A stretch of DNA of 64,000 bases from assembly GCA_030041215.1 (NCBI GenBank), contig JASHOH010000136.1, positions 1 to 64,000 of the forward strand. The letters are read 5' to 3'. The position numbers were made by a program, and so were the translations under genes. Positions 1-8,958 of the stretch are shown here, in pieces; the first letter of the stretch is position 1, and the number at the start of each line of letters is the position of its first letter. Below the pieces are notes generated by a model, which searched no databases, had not been told where the DNA came from, and saw only the letters and a program-made list of their open reading frames with translations. This DNA is from Candidatus Sulfotelmatobacter sp. (GTDB lineage Bacteria; Acidobacteriota; Terriglobia; Terriglobales; Acidobacteriaceae).

Positions 1-1154
1 GGCGAATCTCCGTGCTTGGCGGTGATGATGAGCAGCGTGTCGTTGTAGATTCCGCTGCTCTTGAGGGCGGCGACGATCTCGCCGATCGATGCATCGACAA
101 ACTTGATCTCCCCAAGCAGCTCATCGCTCGGCGTCGCGGCCGCATTCTGGTATCCGCCATTGGCCACACCCGTCTCGCTCAGGCTCTCGCCAAAGTAAAC
201 CGCCTGAAAGTTCATTCCGAAGACCGCGGGAATCGTGGCCGGCTTGCCGTTGTGCGTCCTGCCGGCAATCTCGTTCAGCAGCGCCTTCACCTTCAGCGCG
301 TCATAGCACTGGATGTTGGCAAAACTGTTCGTCCACGAAGAGGTGTCGGTGGTGTCGCGAATGGGATCGCAGGCCGCGCCCTCCGCAGTAGTGACGCCGG
401 GCAGCGGGATGACGGTCGAGTCCACTTCAGGCGAGTAATAGTCGTTCAATCCCGTCCCGCCGGGTCCGGCCGTAAACGAATACGAGGGATGCTTGTCGAT
501 CCACGCCGTATAACCTCCTGCCGCATGCACCACGCTGAAGATGGTGTTGGTGCGTACAAAGTTCCACGGATAAATCGGCGCGCAGCCCTGCGCCGGATCG
601 CGCACAAGTTTTCTCGGATCGATCGATGCGATCCCGCCCTCCGTGGGTGGGGCGCCGGGTGCGCCGCCGTTCAGCTTGGTGTCGTCAATGTCGATGCCTT
701 GATCGTTGTCGGTGGTGGTGCCCGTCGGCGCCGCAAAGGGCTTGCACGGCCCGCCCGCAAGGCCCGTGCCCGTAGTGATCAGCGGCGCATCGAGCGAGCG
801 GTCGTAAGCAACGTCGTAATAAAGGCCTGTGGACTTCGGCGATCCGCCCGTGACCAGCGCCGCGAGGCCGGGAAACGAGTCAGAGGGCTTTGACGACGAG
901 GTCGCAACGTAGTTGATTGCGTGCTGCGTCAGCTGCGCCATGTTCGGACAGTACGAGTCTCCATCGTTGACGCCCTTTACCCCTTGCGCGCAATTCAGAA
1001 AGTCGACCGCGTGCATGCCGTCGATACTGATCAGCAGCACGTGCCTGATGCTGCCGCTGCTGATAGATTGCGCGCCAACCGCAGCGCCGATGAAAACAGT
1101 TGTAAGAAATGCAGCGCCGAACAGCGCAAGCCTTGCGAGCGCACGAATCCTCAT
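1..1154 (-). CDS. Secreted alkaline-phosphatase-superfamily phosphodiesterase (3' end beyond window)
   Basis: Reading the minus strand from ATG at 1154 gives an uninterrupted frame of about 384 codons that runs off the left edge. The first ~28 residues form a signal peptide. A metal-site motif LLISIDGMHA follows, then SKPSDSFPG, where the Ser before FPG sits at the nucleophile position of nucleotide pyrophosphatase/phosphodiesterases, and later IITAKHG. It is a close paralogue of the divergent gene starting at 1524, sharing nearly all motifs in the same order. A periplasmic or extracellular hydrolysis of phosphodiesters or pyrophosphates is expected from the family; the substrate is unknown. 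The C-terminal part with the last metal ligands is outside the window. Confidence 0.85.
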   Translation of the reverse strand, partial: MRIRALARLALFGAAFLTTVFIGAAVGAQSISSGSIRHVLLISIDGMHAVDFLNCAQGVKGVNDGDSYCPNMAQLTQHAINYVATSSSKPSDSFPGLAALVTGGSPKSTGLYYDVAYDRSLDAPLITTGTGLAGGPCKPFAAPTGTTTDNDQGIDIDDTKLNGGAPGAPPTEGGIASIDPRKLVRDPAQGCAPIYPWNFVRTNTIFSVVHAAGGYTAWIDKHPSYSFTAGPGGTGLNDYYSPEVDSTVIPLPGVTTAEGAACDPIRDTTDTSSWTNSFANIQCYDALKVKALLNEIAGRTHNGKPATIPAVFGMNFQAVYFGESLSETGVANGGYQNAAATPSDELLGEIKFVDASIGEIVAALKSSGIYNDTLLIITAKHGDS

Positions 1155-1523
1155 GATGGACCTCCGCTCCCTATACCAGGACACGCCGGAGAAAATTGCA
1201 TGAATTGCCGGTGAAATCCCTGCGAATCCGATCGACCATGGCTTGCGATGAGGGCATGCCTGGCGCGTGCGCAAGCAACCCTCACCCGCTGCGGCAAAGG
1301 CAGCGAACGGGCGCGCCACTGGGCATCAACGCCGCATCGGGTCGGAGGCGAAGGGCCGCGACCGGATCTGCCGCAATCCATTTCGCCGGGACATACGATG
1401 CGCGCTCAGGAGTTGTCGTTGCGCATGTAAACAACCGGCGCCGCGGAATTCACCTGAATTTGATAAGCGCGAAACTGACCTCTCAATGACGGGCTGTTAG
1501 CCTCGCCAGCCATGGAGGTAACT
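1155..1523. other. Divergent intergenic region between paralogous phosphodiesterases
   Basis: This 369-base gap separates two head-to-head paralogues and should hold both promoters. Short frames cross it, but none has a ribosome-binding site or a recognisable product. A Shine-Dalgarno-like GGAGG lies at 1514-1518 just before the plus-strand gene. No clear operator or repeat was seen. Confidence 0.5.
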
Positions 1524-3221
1524 ATGCGGGCTCTTGTCCCCCTGTTCGCAGCCTTCGCGGTCGCTGCTTCTGCGGCCGTCGCCCAAAACACCAACACCGA
1601 TTGGAATCGCAGCCAGATCAAGCACGTCCTGCTCATCAGCGTCGACGGCATGCACGCCGTTGATCTGCTCAACTGTGCTGCGGGCATTCCCAGTGTGAAC
1701 GATGGCCAGCCCTTTTGTCCCAATCTGGCCGCGCTGGCCGGCACGGGACTGGACTATGTGGCCGCGAGCACTTCAAAGCCTTCTGATTCGTTTCCCGGCT
1801 TGATGACGCTCATGACCGGCGCCACGCCGCGCACCATGGGCGTGTACTACGACGTGGCCTATGACCGCACGCTCTCACCGCCCTCCGTGACCACCGGCAA
1901 CGGGAACGCATCCGGCGCCTGCACGCCTGGTGTGATCACCGGCTACACCACCGAGTATGACGAAGGAATCGACATCGACCAGACCAAGCTGAATGGCGGC
2001 GCTCCGGGAGCCGGTCTCACCGACGGAGGTATCGCTTCCATCGATGTGTCGCGCCTCGACCGCGATCCCACGCAGGGGTGCGCGCCGGTTTATCCGTGGA
2101 ACTTTGTGCGCACCAACACCATCTTCGGCGTGGTGCATGCAGCGGGAGGATACACTGCATGGTCTGACAAGCACCCGTCCTATTCTGCAGTGGCCGGGCC
2201 CGGTGGCGGCTCGCTCAATGACTACTATTCTCCTGAGATCAACTCCGGCGTGATTGCCCTGCCCGGCGTCACCACGCCCGATGGCATAAGCTGCTCTTCC
2301 ATTCCCGATCCGACCGCCAATTTGAGCGCCTGGACTGACAGCTTCAAGAACATCAAGTGCTATGACACGCTGAAAGTGAACGCGATTCTCAATGAAATCG
2401 AAGGCAAGACGCACGATGGCAAACCGGCGCAAACTCCCGCCATCTTCGGCATGAATTTCCAGGCCGTAAGCGTCGGCCAAAAGCTGATTGAAAAGGGGGT
2501 CGGCACCGGCGGCTATCTTGATGCGGCAGGAACGCCCACGTCCTTCCTGCTCAGCGAAATCGAGTTTGTCGACGACGCCGTCGGCGAATGGGTCAAGGCA
2601 ATCAAAGACCGCGGTCAGTACGAATCCACGCTGATTATCATCACCGCCAAGCACGGCCAGTCGCCCATCGATCCCAGCCGCTACATCTCCCAGCTTATCA
2701 ACTACACTTCACCTGCTACCCTGCTCTCCAACGCGGGCTACATTCCTTATTCGGAATCCACCAACAACGCCGACGGCATCGGGCCGACCGAAGATGATGT
2801 TTCGCTGCTCTGGCTGAACAGCTCGTCCAACACACTCGCTTCGGTCCAGATCCTCGAGCAGAATGCCTCGGCAACCGGAATCGCGCTCGGCGAGATTTAT
2901 TACGGCCCCACACTCTCGCTGAACTACAACGACCCGACCGTCGACCCCCGGACGCCGGACATCATCGTGACCCCGAACGTCGGTGTCACCTACTCCGGCA
3001 GCACCTCGAAGCTGGCCGAGCACGGCGGGTTCTCGCACGACGACACCAACGTCGTTCTGCTGATTTCGAATCCCGGTTTCCAACCCAAGACGGTCAAAGC
3101 CGCAGTGGGCACGGCCCAGGTGGCGCCGACCATTCTCGAATTCCTAGGCATCGATCCCTGGCTCCTCGATGCCGTTCGCGCCGAGGGTACACCCGCTCTT
3201 CCCGACCTCGGCCTGTTTTAA
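1524..3221 (+). CDS. Secreted alkaline-phosphatase-superfamily phosphodiesterase
   Basis: The 565-residue product has a signal peptide (about residues 1-20, ending ASAAVAQ). Metal-binding VDGMH follows near residue 41, and SKPSDSFPG carries the candidate nucleophile Ser89 in place of the Thr of classic nucleotide pyrophosphatases. IITAKHGQ near residue 375 and EHGGFSHDD near 500 fit the remaining metal ligands of the superfamily. The start at 1524 is chosen over an in-frame ATG at 1512 because GGAGG lies 5 bases upstream of 1524. It is probably exported and hydrolyses nucleotide or other phosphodiester bonds. The neighbouring inverted gene is its paralogue, so this is a local duplication. Confidence 0.85.
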   Translation: MRALVPLFAAFAVAASAAVAQNTNTDWNRSQIKHVLLISVDGMHAVDLLNCAAGIPSVNDGQPFCPNLAALAGTGLDYVAASTSKPSDSFPGLMTLMTGATPRTMGVYYDVAYDRTLSPPSVTTGNGNASGACTPGVITGYTTEYDEGIDIDQTKLNGGAPGAGLTDGGIASIDVSRLDRDPTQGCAPVYPWNFVRTNTIFGVVHAAGGYTAWSDKHPSYSAVAGPGGGSLNDYYSPEINSGVIALPGVTTPDGISCSSIPDPTANLSAWTDSFKNIKCYDTLKVNAILNEIEGKTHDGKPAQTPAIFGMNFQAVSVGQKLIEKGVGTGGYLDAAGTPTSFLLSEIEFVDDAVGEWVKAIKDRGQYESTLIIITAKHGQSPIDPSRYISQLINYTSPATLLSNAGYIPYSESTNNADGIGPTEDDVSLLWLNSSSNTLASVQILEQNASATGIALGEIYYGPTLSLNYNDPTVDPRTPDIIVTPNVGVTYSGSTSKLAEHGGFSHDDTNVVLLISNPGFQPKTVKAAVGTAQVAPTILEFLGIDPWLLDAVRAEGTPALPDLGLF

Positions 3222-3241
3222 TCGCTCGTAAGTGGTTGCTT

Positions 3242-3278
3242 CACCCTTGTCTCCGTGCTTTTTGCGGAGACAAGGGTG
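3242..3278. terminator. Perfect 14-bp hairpin after the phosphodiesterase gene
   Basis: Arms 3242-3255 and 3265-3278 are perfect inverted complements with a 9-base loop, starting 21 bases after the stop codon. A short T tract (TTTTG) follows within ten bases. This fits an intrinsic terminator for the upstream gene. The weak T run means a repeat-type hairpin is also possible. Confidence 0.6.
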
Positions 3279-3562
3279 GAGATTTTGATTCCCTAGAAGC
3301 AGCAGTTGATACCACCGATTAAAACGCTCTTGGCGTGCCGCCATGCGGAACACTCTGGGTGACTCATCCAAGCACGCTACCTCCTTGGGCATCATGGGTA
3401 GGGTCACATTGGTCCTTGGCCGATTGGTGAAAAATCGCGATAGCGCTCACCCTCAAAAAGGCGAACAAACAGCGCAAAGTTGCGAGAACGTTAGCGACAC
3501 TAGTCCGCAATGTGTTCTGAGGACGAGCCTATAATGCTGCCATGCGCGGCCAATGCACTCAT
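3279..3562. other. Intergenic region before the Cys-rich lipoprotein
   Basis: No coding sequence could be supported here; a 63-codon frame lacks a start signal or recognisable product. A TATAAT at 3530-3535 could be the -10 box for the following gene, but no convincing -35 box accompanies it. Confidence 0.4.
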
Positions 3563-3952
3563 ATGCGAGTTGTTGAGTGTGTCCTTTTGCTTTCGACGTT
3601 TCTGGTACTAGCCTGCATTACGCCGAAGAACTCCCCCAATCCAGCGCCCAGCAACAATCCTCCAATTGGGCCTGCAAGCTGCTCAGCGGGTCAGGAATGG
3701 TGCGAGGGCAGGTGCGTGGATACGATCACATTCGTTAACGACAGCGGGAACTGCGGGCGCTGTGGTAATCATTGCTCGTTTTCGGAAACATGCAACGGAG
3801 GCTTTTGTGGTTGTGCGCCAGGTACTGAAAGGTGCATGGGTACGTGCGTAAACACCGCAAGTTTTCTAAGCGATTCACCAAATTGCGGCCGCTGCGGGAA
3901 TAGCTGTTTTGCAGGCGAGAGCTGCGTCGGGGGCTTGTGCCGCAAATTGTGA
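3563..3952 (+). CDS. Cys-rich repeat lipoprotein
   Basis: A short hydrophobic leader ends in VLAC, a plausible lipobox (lipidated Cys near residue 18), followed by a Pro/Asn-rich linker. The rest holds two copies of a Cys-rich unit of the form NCGRCGN-x-C-x(5)-C-x(3)-FC or LC, each preceded by a C-x(3)-CV segment. Such units are common in surface lipoproteins of myxobacteria and are probably disulfide-bonded. An alternative ATG at 3542 adds seven residues and makes a poorer signal peptide. The function is unknown; a surface or adhesion role is a guess. It stands alone between unrelated genes. Confidence 0.65.
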   Translation: MRVVECVLLLSTFLVLACITPKNSPNPAPSNNPPIGPASCSAGQEWCEGRCVDTITFVNDSGNCGRCGNHCSFSETCNGGFCGCAPGTERCMGTCVNTASFLSDSPNCGRCGNSCFAGESCVGGLCRKL

Positions 3953-4094
3953 CAGAGGGGCCACTCATTCCAATATGCGACGTGGCCCATAGCTGTTGAA
4001 ACATCGCCGTTACACTCACCGACCGTCTGGCGAGGCTGTGTGCCAACAGTTCTTTGGGGTATCCTATGAAAGCACACAACTCCAAGGAGCAATC

Positions 4095-4727
4095 ATGCGT
4101 AACTCACTTCTGTTGTTAGCGGTGTTTTGTGTCGCAGTTGCCGCGTCATCGGCGCAATCTCAGCAAACTTCGCCGAAGCCGGCGGATCGGCCGAAAGCGA
4201 TCATTGAAACTACAGCAGGAAAGATGACCTGCACGCTTTTTCCCGACAAGGCTCCGATCGGCGTGGCAAATTTCATTGGCCTTGCCACCGGAACCAAAGA
4301 TTGGACCAGCCCCTCGGGGGCGAAGAAGCATGGGGTTCCGCTTTACGATGGCACGATTTTTCACCGCGTAATTCCGGAATTCATGATTCAGGGCGGCGAC
4401 CCCAAAGGAGATGGAACTGGCGGCACAGGAGACAAGTTCAAAAACGAGGTTTCTTCCGACTTGCTCTTCGATCGGCCAGGCCGTCTCGCCTATGCGAACG
4501 CCGGCCCCGGCACCAACGAATCGCAGTTTTTCATCACCGAGACTGCCCAACCGCATCTGAACGGCGGTTACACCATCTTCGGACAGTGCGATGAGGCGAC
4601 GGTTGAACTGGTAAAGCAGATTTCGCACATGGCAACCGACCCCCGCAATGACCGGCCGTTTCGTCCGGTGAAGATCGTTCACATTTCGATCGTTCATGGG
4701 GACGCGGCTTCTGCGCCGGCGAAGTAG
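4095..4727 (+). CDS. Periplasmic cyclophilin-type peptidyl-prolyl isomerase
   Basis: The product has 210 residues. The start is set by AAGGAGC 6-12 bases upstream of ATG 4095. Residues 1-20 form a signal peptide (ending SSAQSQQ), so the enzyme is exported. The cyclophilin core shows [15 protein letters not shown] with the catalytic Arg, GTGGTGDKF, ANAGPGTNESQFFIT and LNGGYTIFGQ. It catalyses cis-trans isomerisation of X-Pro bonds and probably helps envelope proteins fold. A second, leaderless cyclophilin lies at 5869, with an esterase gene between. The frame continues upstream to 3996 without a better start. Confidence 0.9.
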   Translation: MRNSLLLLAVFCVAVAASSAQSQQTSPKPADRPKAIIETTAGKMTCTLFPDKAPIGVANFIGLATGTKDWTSPSGAKKHGVPLYDGTIFHRVIPEFMIQGGDPKGDGTGGTGDKFKNEVSSDLLFDRPGRLAYANAGPGTNESQFFITETAQPHLNGGYTIFGQCDEATVELVKQISHMATDPRNDRPFRPVKIVHISIVHGDAASAPAK

Positions 4728-4821
4728 CCAGCGAGCTCGCCGGCGTCTTCCACTTCGAACTAAGATCTGCGGTCTTCCACGAGGCACGAAGCGGCTCTGC
4801 GCCAGCCTTAGAATAGGCTTG

Positions 4822-5730
4822 ATGAGAAAGTGTGTTTTCCTGTTCGGCGGTGTCCTGCTGGGTGGTTTATGGCTTCGAGCGCAAGCGCCGCGCCCGCCCC
4901 AAATGCCGCCTCCGGGCTCGCAGGCGAACCGCGCGGTCTCGGTTCAACAGGACATCCCCTATGGCGTGGCTGGCGGTCATCCCTTGCTGCTGGATGTTTA
5001 CGATCCCGGTGACCAATCCGGTGACCTGCGTCCTGCGGTGGTTCTGATTCACGGCGGCGGTTGGACAAACTACGACAAATCGGGAATGGGCGACATGGGG
5101 ATGTTCTTCGCACGCTGCGGTTTTGTCACTTTCTCCGTTGATTATCGCCTGATGCACGACAACGAAAATCTCTGGCCTGCGCAACTGGATGACGTGCAGC
5201 GTGCCGTGCGCTGGATTCGTGCCCACGCGAGAAAATATGGCGTCGATCGCGATCGCATTGGTGCGTATGGGTTCTCGGCGGGCGCGCAGTTAGCCTCTTT
5301 GCTGGGCATGGAAGACACGCGCGACAATTCCGACGCAGCTCTGGCCAGGTATTCCAGCCGGGTCGAAGCCGTTGTTGACTTCGGCGGGCCCAGCGATTTC
5401 ACCACGAATCACGATCCCGATGGTGATGCTTTTCTGACAACCTTTTTCGGCGGGGACTACGCCCATCGTGCAGACGTTTGGCGAGACGCCTCGCCGGTCT
5501 TTCATGTTTCCCGGAAATCTGCGCCTTTCCTTATTGTGCACGGCCTGCACGATGAGAATGTGCCGATTGCCCAAGCGCAGGAACTCGCCGACAAGTTGAG
5601 GCAGGCAAAGGTTCCCGTGAAGTTCCTTATGGTGGACGAAGGCCACAACCTGCAGACACGGGAAGCGAGCCAACGCATTGCGCTCGAGAGCAAGGCGTTC
5701 TTCGCGCAATATCTGCGGCTGGGGAGATAG
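4822..5730 (+). CDS. Secreted alpha/beta-hydrolase (carboxylesterase-like)
   Basis: The 302-residue product has a signal peptide (about residues 1-22, ending LRAQA). It shows the hormone-sensitive-lipase/BD-FAE-type oxyanion motif HGGGW, the nucleophile elbow GFSAGA, a late Asp in HGLHDENVP and a His in DEGHN, so a complete Ser-Asp-His triad is visible. It probably hydrolyses carboxyl esters in the periplasm. The open frame extends upstream to 4696, overlapping the cyclophilin gene, but ATG 4822 gives the signal peptide and avoids the overlap. The substrate cannot be inferred. Confidence 0.85.
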   Translation: MRKCVFLFGGVLLGGLWLRAQAPRPPQMPPPGSQANRAVSVQQDIPYGVAGGHPLLLDVYDPGDQSGDLRPAVVLIHGGGWTNYDKSGMGDMGMFFARCGFVTFSVDYRLMHDNENLWPAQLDDVQRAVRWIRAHARKYGVDRDRIGAYGFSAGAQLASLLGMEDTRDNSDAALARYSSRVEAVVDFGGPSDFTTNHDPDGDAFLTTFFGGDYAHRADVWRDASPVFHVSRKSAPFLIVHGLHDENVPIAQAQELADKLRQAKVPVKFLMVDEGHNLQTREASQRIALESKAFFAQYLRLGR

Positions 5731-5868
5731 GCGCCGTTTTCCTGTGCACAGCACTTTCACTGTGCATATTTAGAGAGCAGGGAAATGGTCGCCACCAGCA
5801 CAGTCGGTGGCTTGCTCCCACGCCTGTTAGAATCAACATTCGCATTCCATCCTAGGAGAAAGACCATC

Positions 5869-6396
5869 ATGAGTCGTCCAGCGGGAACCTACGCCATTTT
5901 TGAAACATCTGAGGGGAATATCGTGTGCCGACTGTTTGAGCAGGATGCGCCGAAGACCGTCGCCAATTTTGTGGAACTAGCCGAAGGCAAGCGCGAGTGG
6001 ACGCATCCAAGTACGCGCAAGAAATCGAAAGATCGGCTATACGATGGCACGATTTTTCATCGCGTGATCCCTGACTTCATGATTCAGGGCGGCGATCCGC
6101 AAGGCACGGGCATCGGCGGGCCGGGATATCAGTTTGAGGACGAAACCAAGGGCTCTCCACACAAGTTCGACAAGCCCGGCAAGCTGGCTATGGCGAATGC
6201 AGGCCCAAATACCAACGGATCGCAGTTCTTTATCACCGTCGTGCCGACGACCTGGCTAACCGGCAAGCACACAATTTTCGGCGAAGTGGTTGAGGGGCAG
6301 GATGTGGTGGATAAAATCACGCGCGTTCCGCGGGGGCGGAATGACCGGCCGAACAAGGATGTGGTGCTGAAGAAGGTGACTGTGGAGAAGGCGTAG
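5869..6396 (+). CDS. Cytoplasmic cyclophilin-type peptidyl-prolyl isomerase
   Basis: A 175-residue cyclophilin without a signal peptide; the start is fixed by AGGAGA at 5854-5859. Core motifs are [39 protein letters not shown] and [11 protein letters not shown], all as expected for an active enzyme. It ends right after the conserved [11 protein letters not shown] strand. Its closest relative here is the exported copy at 4095, so the cell probably has matching cytoplasmic and periplasmic proline isomerases. Confidence 0.92.
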   Translation: MSRPAGTYAIFETSEGNIVCRLFEQDAPKTVANFVELAEGKREWTHPSTRKKSKDRLYDGTIFHRVIPDFMIQGGDPQGTGIGGPGYQFEDETKGSPHKFDKPGKLAMANAGPNTNGSQFFITVVPTTWLTGKHTIFGEVVEGQDVVDKITRVPRGRNDRPNKDVVLKKVTVEKA

Positions 6397-6497
6397 CGAC
6401 ATCAATCAGCTCGCTCGCGGCGCGACTTCCTCCGTGTAAAACGATCAGGCGACGCCTCTTTAGCTTTGCAAGCCGGTAGAATTCATGATGAACTAGG

Positions 6498-7277
6498 ATG
6501 GCTGGCATGCGGAAATTCGGGCGACTGGTGATGGAAGCCATGCGACCTGATCTGGAAGCATCCTTGAAAGGCGAGGGCCCAGAAAGTGAACGCTTGCGTG
6601 AAGCACTGAAGAATCATATCTTCGACCTTCCCGGGCCACGATACGCAAACAACACCCCGACAGAAAGAACAAAGTATCTAAGCCAGCTATTTCGCGGGTA
6701 CTCAGAGATCGCAACATCGCTGGACACGTTCCGGGATCTGAAGTTTCTCGTCAGCAGATTTCCTCTGCGTGGCGGTCGGGTTTCGGGAGACCGCTACCTT
6801 CAGATTCACGTAGAAGCTTTTCTCGCCGAAACATACATACTTAAAGTCCGACTTCACCGTTACCTTAAGATGCTCACTCGCCAATACAAGGGCGACGGTC
6901 GCCAGCGCGAAATTGTGGTCCTAGCCCAGGTTCTCCGCCAGGTTGTCGACGAATCCCTGAAGAACGTCGTCGGTGTAAGAGACTCGCACACCCATGAGGA
7001 GCGATTCAAGGACGACGGGATCTCTCGGCTTGGGACAATTGGCCTCCTGGCGAAAGGCGGGGACAAGAAATTTGAAAGACTGATGAAGGCATATTATCGA
7101 TCAGAACATGCAAAGCAAAGGCAGCGCTGGGGACGAACGATCGCCGCGAGCATTAGGGGAGTTCGCACGCTATTGGATGCATTTTTCGGCCGCCTTTTGC
7201 CATTCTTGTTCGAAGCGAAGACCGGCCGGCCGCGTTTCCCCCAGCGGCTGAGGCCGACTCCCGTCGAGGGGGAATAA
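6498..7277 (+). CDS. Protein of unknown function with HEPN-like R-x4-H motif
   Basis: A 259-residue, mostly helical, basic protein that I do not recognise. There is no signal peptide or membrane segment. Residues 161-166 (RDSHTH, inside GVRDSHTHEERF) fit the R-x4-H motif of HEPN ribonuclease-fold proteins and lie after a run of predicted long helices, as in that fold. This is suggestive only. ATG 6507 is an alternative start, with AGGA 8 bases upstream. It is isolated, facing a convergent esterase gene across a shared hairpin. Confidence 0.55.
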   Translation: MAGMRKFGRLVMEAMRPDLEASLKGEGPESERLREALKNHIFDLPGPRYANNTPTERTKYLSQLFRGYSEIATSLDTFRDLKFLVSRFPLRGGRVSGDRYLQIHVEAFLAETYILKVRLHRYLKMLTRQYKGDGRQREIVVLAQVLRQVVDESLKNVVGVRDSHTHEERFKDDGISRLGTIGLLAKGGDKKFERLMKAYYRSEHAKQRQRWGRTIAASIRGVRTLLDAFFGRLLPFLFEAKTGRPRFPQRLRPTPVEGE

Positions 7278-7281
7278 GGCC

Positions 7282-7302
7282 GGCACGAGTGGAACTCGTG
7301 CC
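7282..7302. terminator. Perfect hairpin between convergent genes
   Basis: Nine-base arms (7282-7290 and 7294-7302) pair perfectly around a GGA loop, four bases after the stop at 7277. It lies in the 57-base gap between convergent genes, so it could end transcription in both directions. No T run follows on the plus strand, so termination would be weak or depend on other factors. Confidence 0.45.
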
Positions 7303-7334
7303 CATCCCAGCCTAAGTTCCGACGTGCACGTCGT

Positions 7335-8861
7335 TCACGGAGCTCCTTCCGCCGTCTTCTCCATCTCGCTCGCGATCTGCTTCATTAGGCCATCTCGGTA
7401 GAGATCGAAATGCGTCTTACCGCGTAGAAATGTAATCTCCGCCTTGATGCCGAGCTGTTTCAACGTCTCATCGAGCAGGTGAGCGGGAGCGTCCAGATGA
7501 AAAGTGTCTTCGGTTCCTACTGTCAGATGAATTTTTCCCTGCAGCAAAGGGCCCAGCGTTTTCGCGTGCTGCCGAATAATTTCTGCTATGTCGTACTTCT
7601 GCCAGGCGTTCGCCACTTCAGGATCGATCACGCCCGTTTCGCGATCGAATAGCGGCTCGGGCCGGCCGTCTTTTCCGCGCGGACTGAAGACCCACTCAAA
7701 AGAGGCCATCTGTCCGCCATATGAGCCGAGTACATTTTCCTGCTTCGCGTAATCTTCCAGCGACATTACCTCCTGCCCGTTCATGCGTACGAGAGGCCAC
7801 GGTTTGCCTTGCGCATCGTGGTAAAAGTTGGGTAACGGAGTGGAATGCAGATCTGGTCCAGTAAAGCTGCGGAAATCCGAAGGATCAGGCGAGGTCGGCC
7901 ATGTCCCGCCAAAAACTTCCGGATAGTTTACTTGCAGCCACAGCGCCGCCCATCCGCCGGAAGAGTGGCCGGTCAGCAGTCGCCCGCTGGGCCGAGCCTG
8001 CATGCGATATCTGTGCTCCACGTAAGGAATCAATTCGGTCGTTAGCGCTTTACCCCATGGGCCGTTGTTTACGGAGTCGGCGAATTCGTGCGTGCCTCCA
8101 GGGCAGGATTCATCGAGCAGCACATAAATCATGGGTGGAAGCTCACCCTTCGCCATGAGGGCAGCATAGCGAGGAGCGATAAACTGTGTGATTGCTCTAA
8201 GAGTGCCGCCGAAACCGTGCGTCCAGTAGACCGTGGGATAGCGTTTGCCGGATTTTTCATAATCCGGCGGCAACACAAGCACGCCGCGCATGTGGATTGG
8301 ACGCCCCCAAAACGCGCTCAGAGCGGGACTTTCAAAGTCGAGCAGCTCTCCGGCGGTGAGCGGCATGACTGGTCTTTCGGGGCTGATTTGGCTAAGGGTC
8401 AGCTCGACTGCACCGGCATGAGCCGGATTCAACTGCTTTAACACAATCACTTCGCTGCGCGGATCGCCGCTGGAATCTCTGTCATAAGCATAGTGATGAC
8501 TGATATCGAGCAGCGCCATTGCCTGATAATCTCCGACCGGAGCTGTAGCCAAAGGAGCTGGGTAAGTGACCTCGTTGCCGTAGACGTCCACGCTGGCAGC
8601 GGGGCGCAGGTCTTGGACTTCGCGGGCAGTGATCCAGACGGAAAGAGCCTCGGGCCCGAACGCCGGGCGGAGTTGTTCTTCTGGTTTTGTCGAAGAGGAG
8701 AGGAAGATCAGTAACCGTCCAGAGCGAGGTTCATTGCCGAGATCGGACGCCAGTTTCACACGAAAGTGGATGGGCTCGGCAGATTGAGCGTGAAGCAGGG
8801 ATGAGGCAAGTAGAAGAAGCCAGATTTGTAGGATATGACAAAGACGAGCGGGAATTTTCAT
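7335..8861 (-). CDS. Secreted esterase of the Fes/putative-esterase (COG2382-like) family
   Basis: The 508-residue product starts with a signal peptide (about 25 residues, ending LLHAQS). A ~170-residue N-terminal beta-rich region precedes the alpha/beta-hydrolase domain. That domain carries YPTVYWTHGFGG near the oxyanion loop, the nucleophile elbow GHSSGGWA, an Asp in VGTEDTFH and a His in RGKTHFD near the C-terminus. The family includes enterochelin and feruloyl-type esterases; the substrate is not evident. It is probably exported and monocistronic, with genes on either side in other orientations or families. Confidence 0.8.
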   Translation of the reverse strand: MKIPARLCHILQIWLLLLASSLLHAQSAEPIHFRVKLASDLGNEPRSGRLLIFLSSSTKPEEQLRPAFGPEALSVWITAREVQDLRPAASVDVYGNEVTYPAPLATAPVGDYQAMALLDISHHYAYDRDSSGDPRSEVIVLKQLNPAHAGAVELTLSQISPERPVMPLTAGELLDFESPALSAFWGRPIHMRGVLVLPPDYEKSGKRYPTVYWTHGFGGTLRAITQFIAPRYAALMAKGELPPMIYVLLDESCPGGTHEFADSVNNGPWGKALTTELIPYVEHRYRMQARPSGRLLTGHSSGGWAALWLQVNYPEVFGGTWPTSPDPSDFRSFTGPDLHSTPLPNFYHDAQGKPWPLVRMNGQEVMSLEDYAKQENVLGSYGGQMASFEWVFSPRGKDGRPEPLFDRETGVIDPEVANAWQKYDIAEIIRQHAKTLGPLLQGKIHLTVGTEDTFHLDAPAHLLDETLKQLGIKAEITFLRGKTHFDLYRDGLMKQIASEMEKTAEGAP

Positions 8862-8958
8862 GCGCGGGATTGTAGCAGAGGCACGATTTGTTTAAGTTTT
8901 GGGCTGCCCCGGCCGTGCCATTAAGCGCAGAGATTTTCGCGGATTTGCCCGACGGTCT

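Noticed and set aside
12-893. Long plus-strand frame opposite the first phosphodiesterase, with a similar frame opposite its paralogue (1875-2654, minus)
   Set aside because: Both encode related Arg-rich peptides, but only because the two sense genes are paralogues; the sense frames carry all known motifs and signal peptides.
3343-3534. 63-codon frame before the Cys-rich lipoprotein
   Set aside because: No start signal, no composition bias and no resemblance to a known protein.
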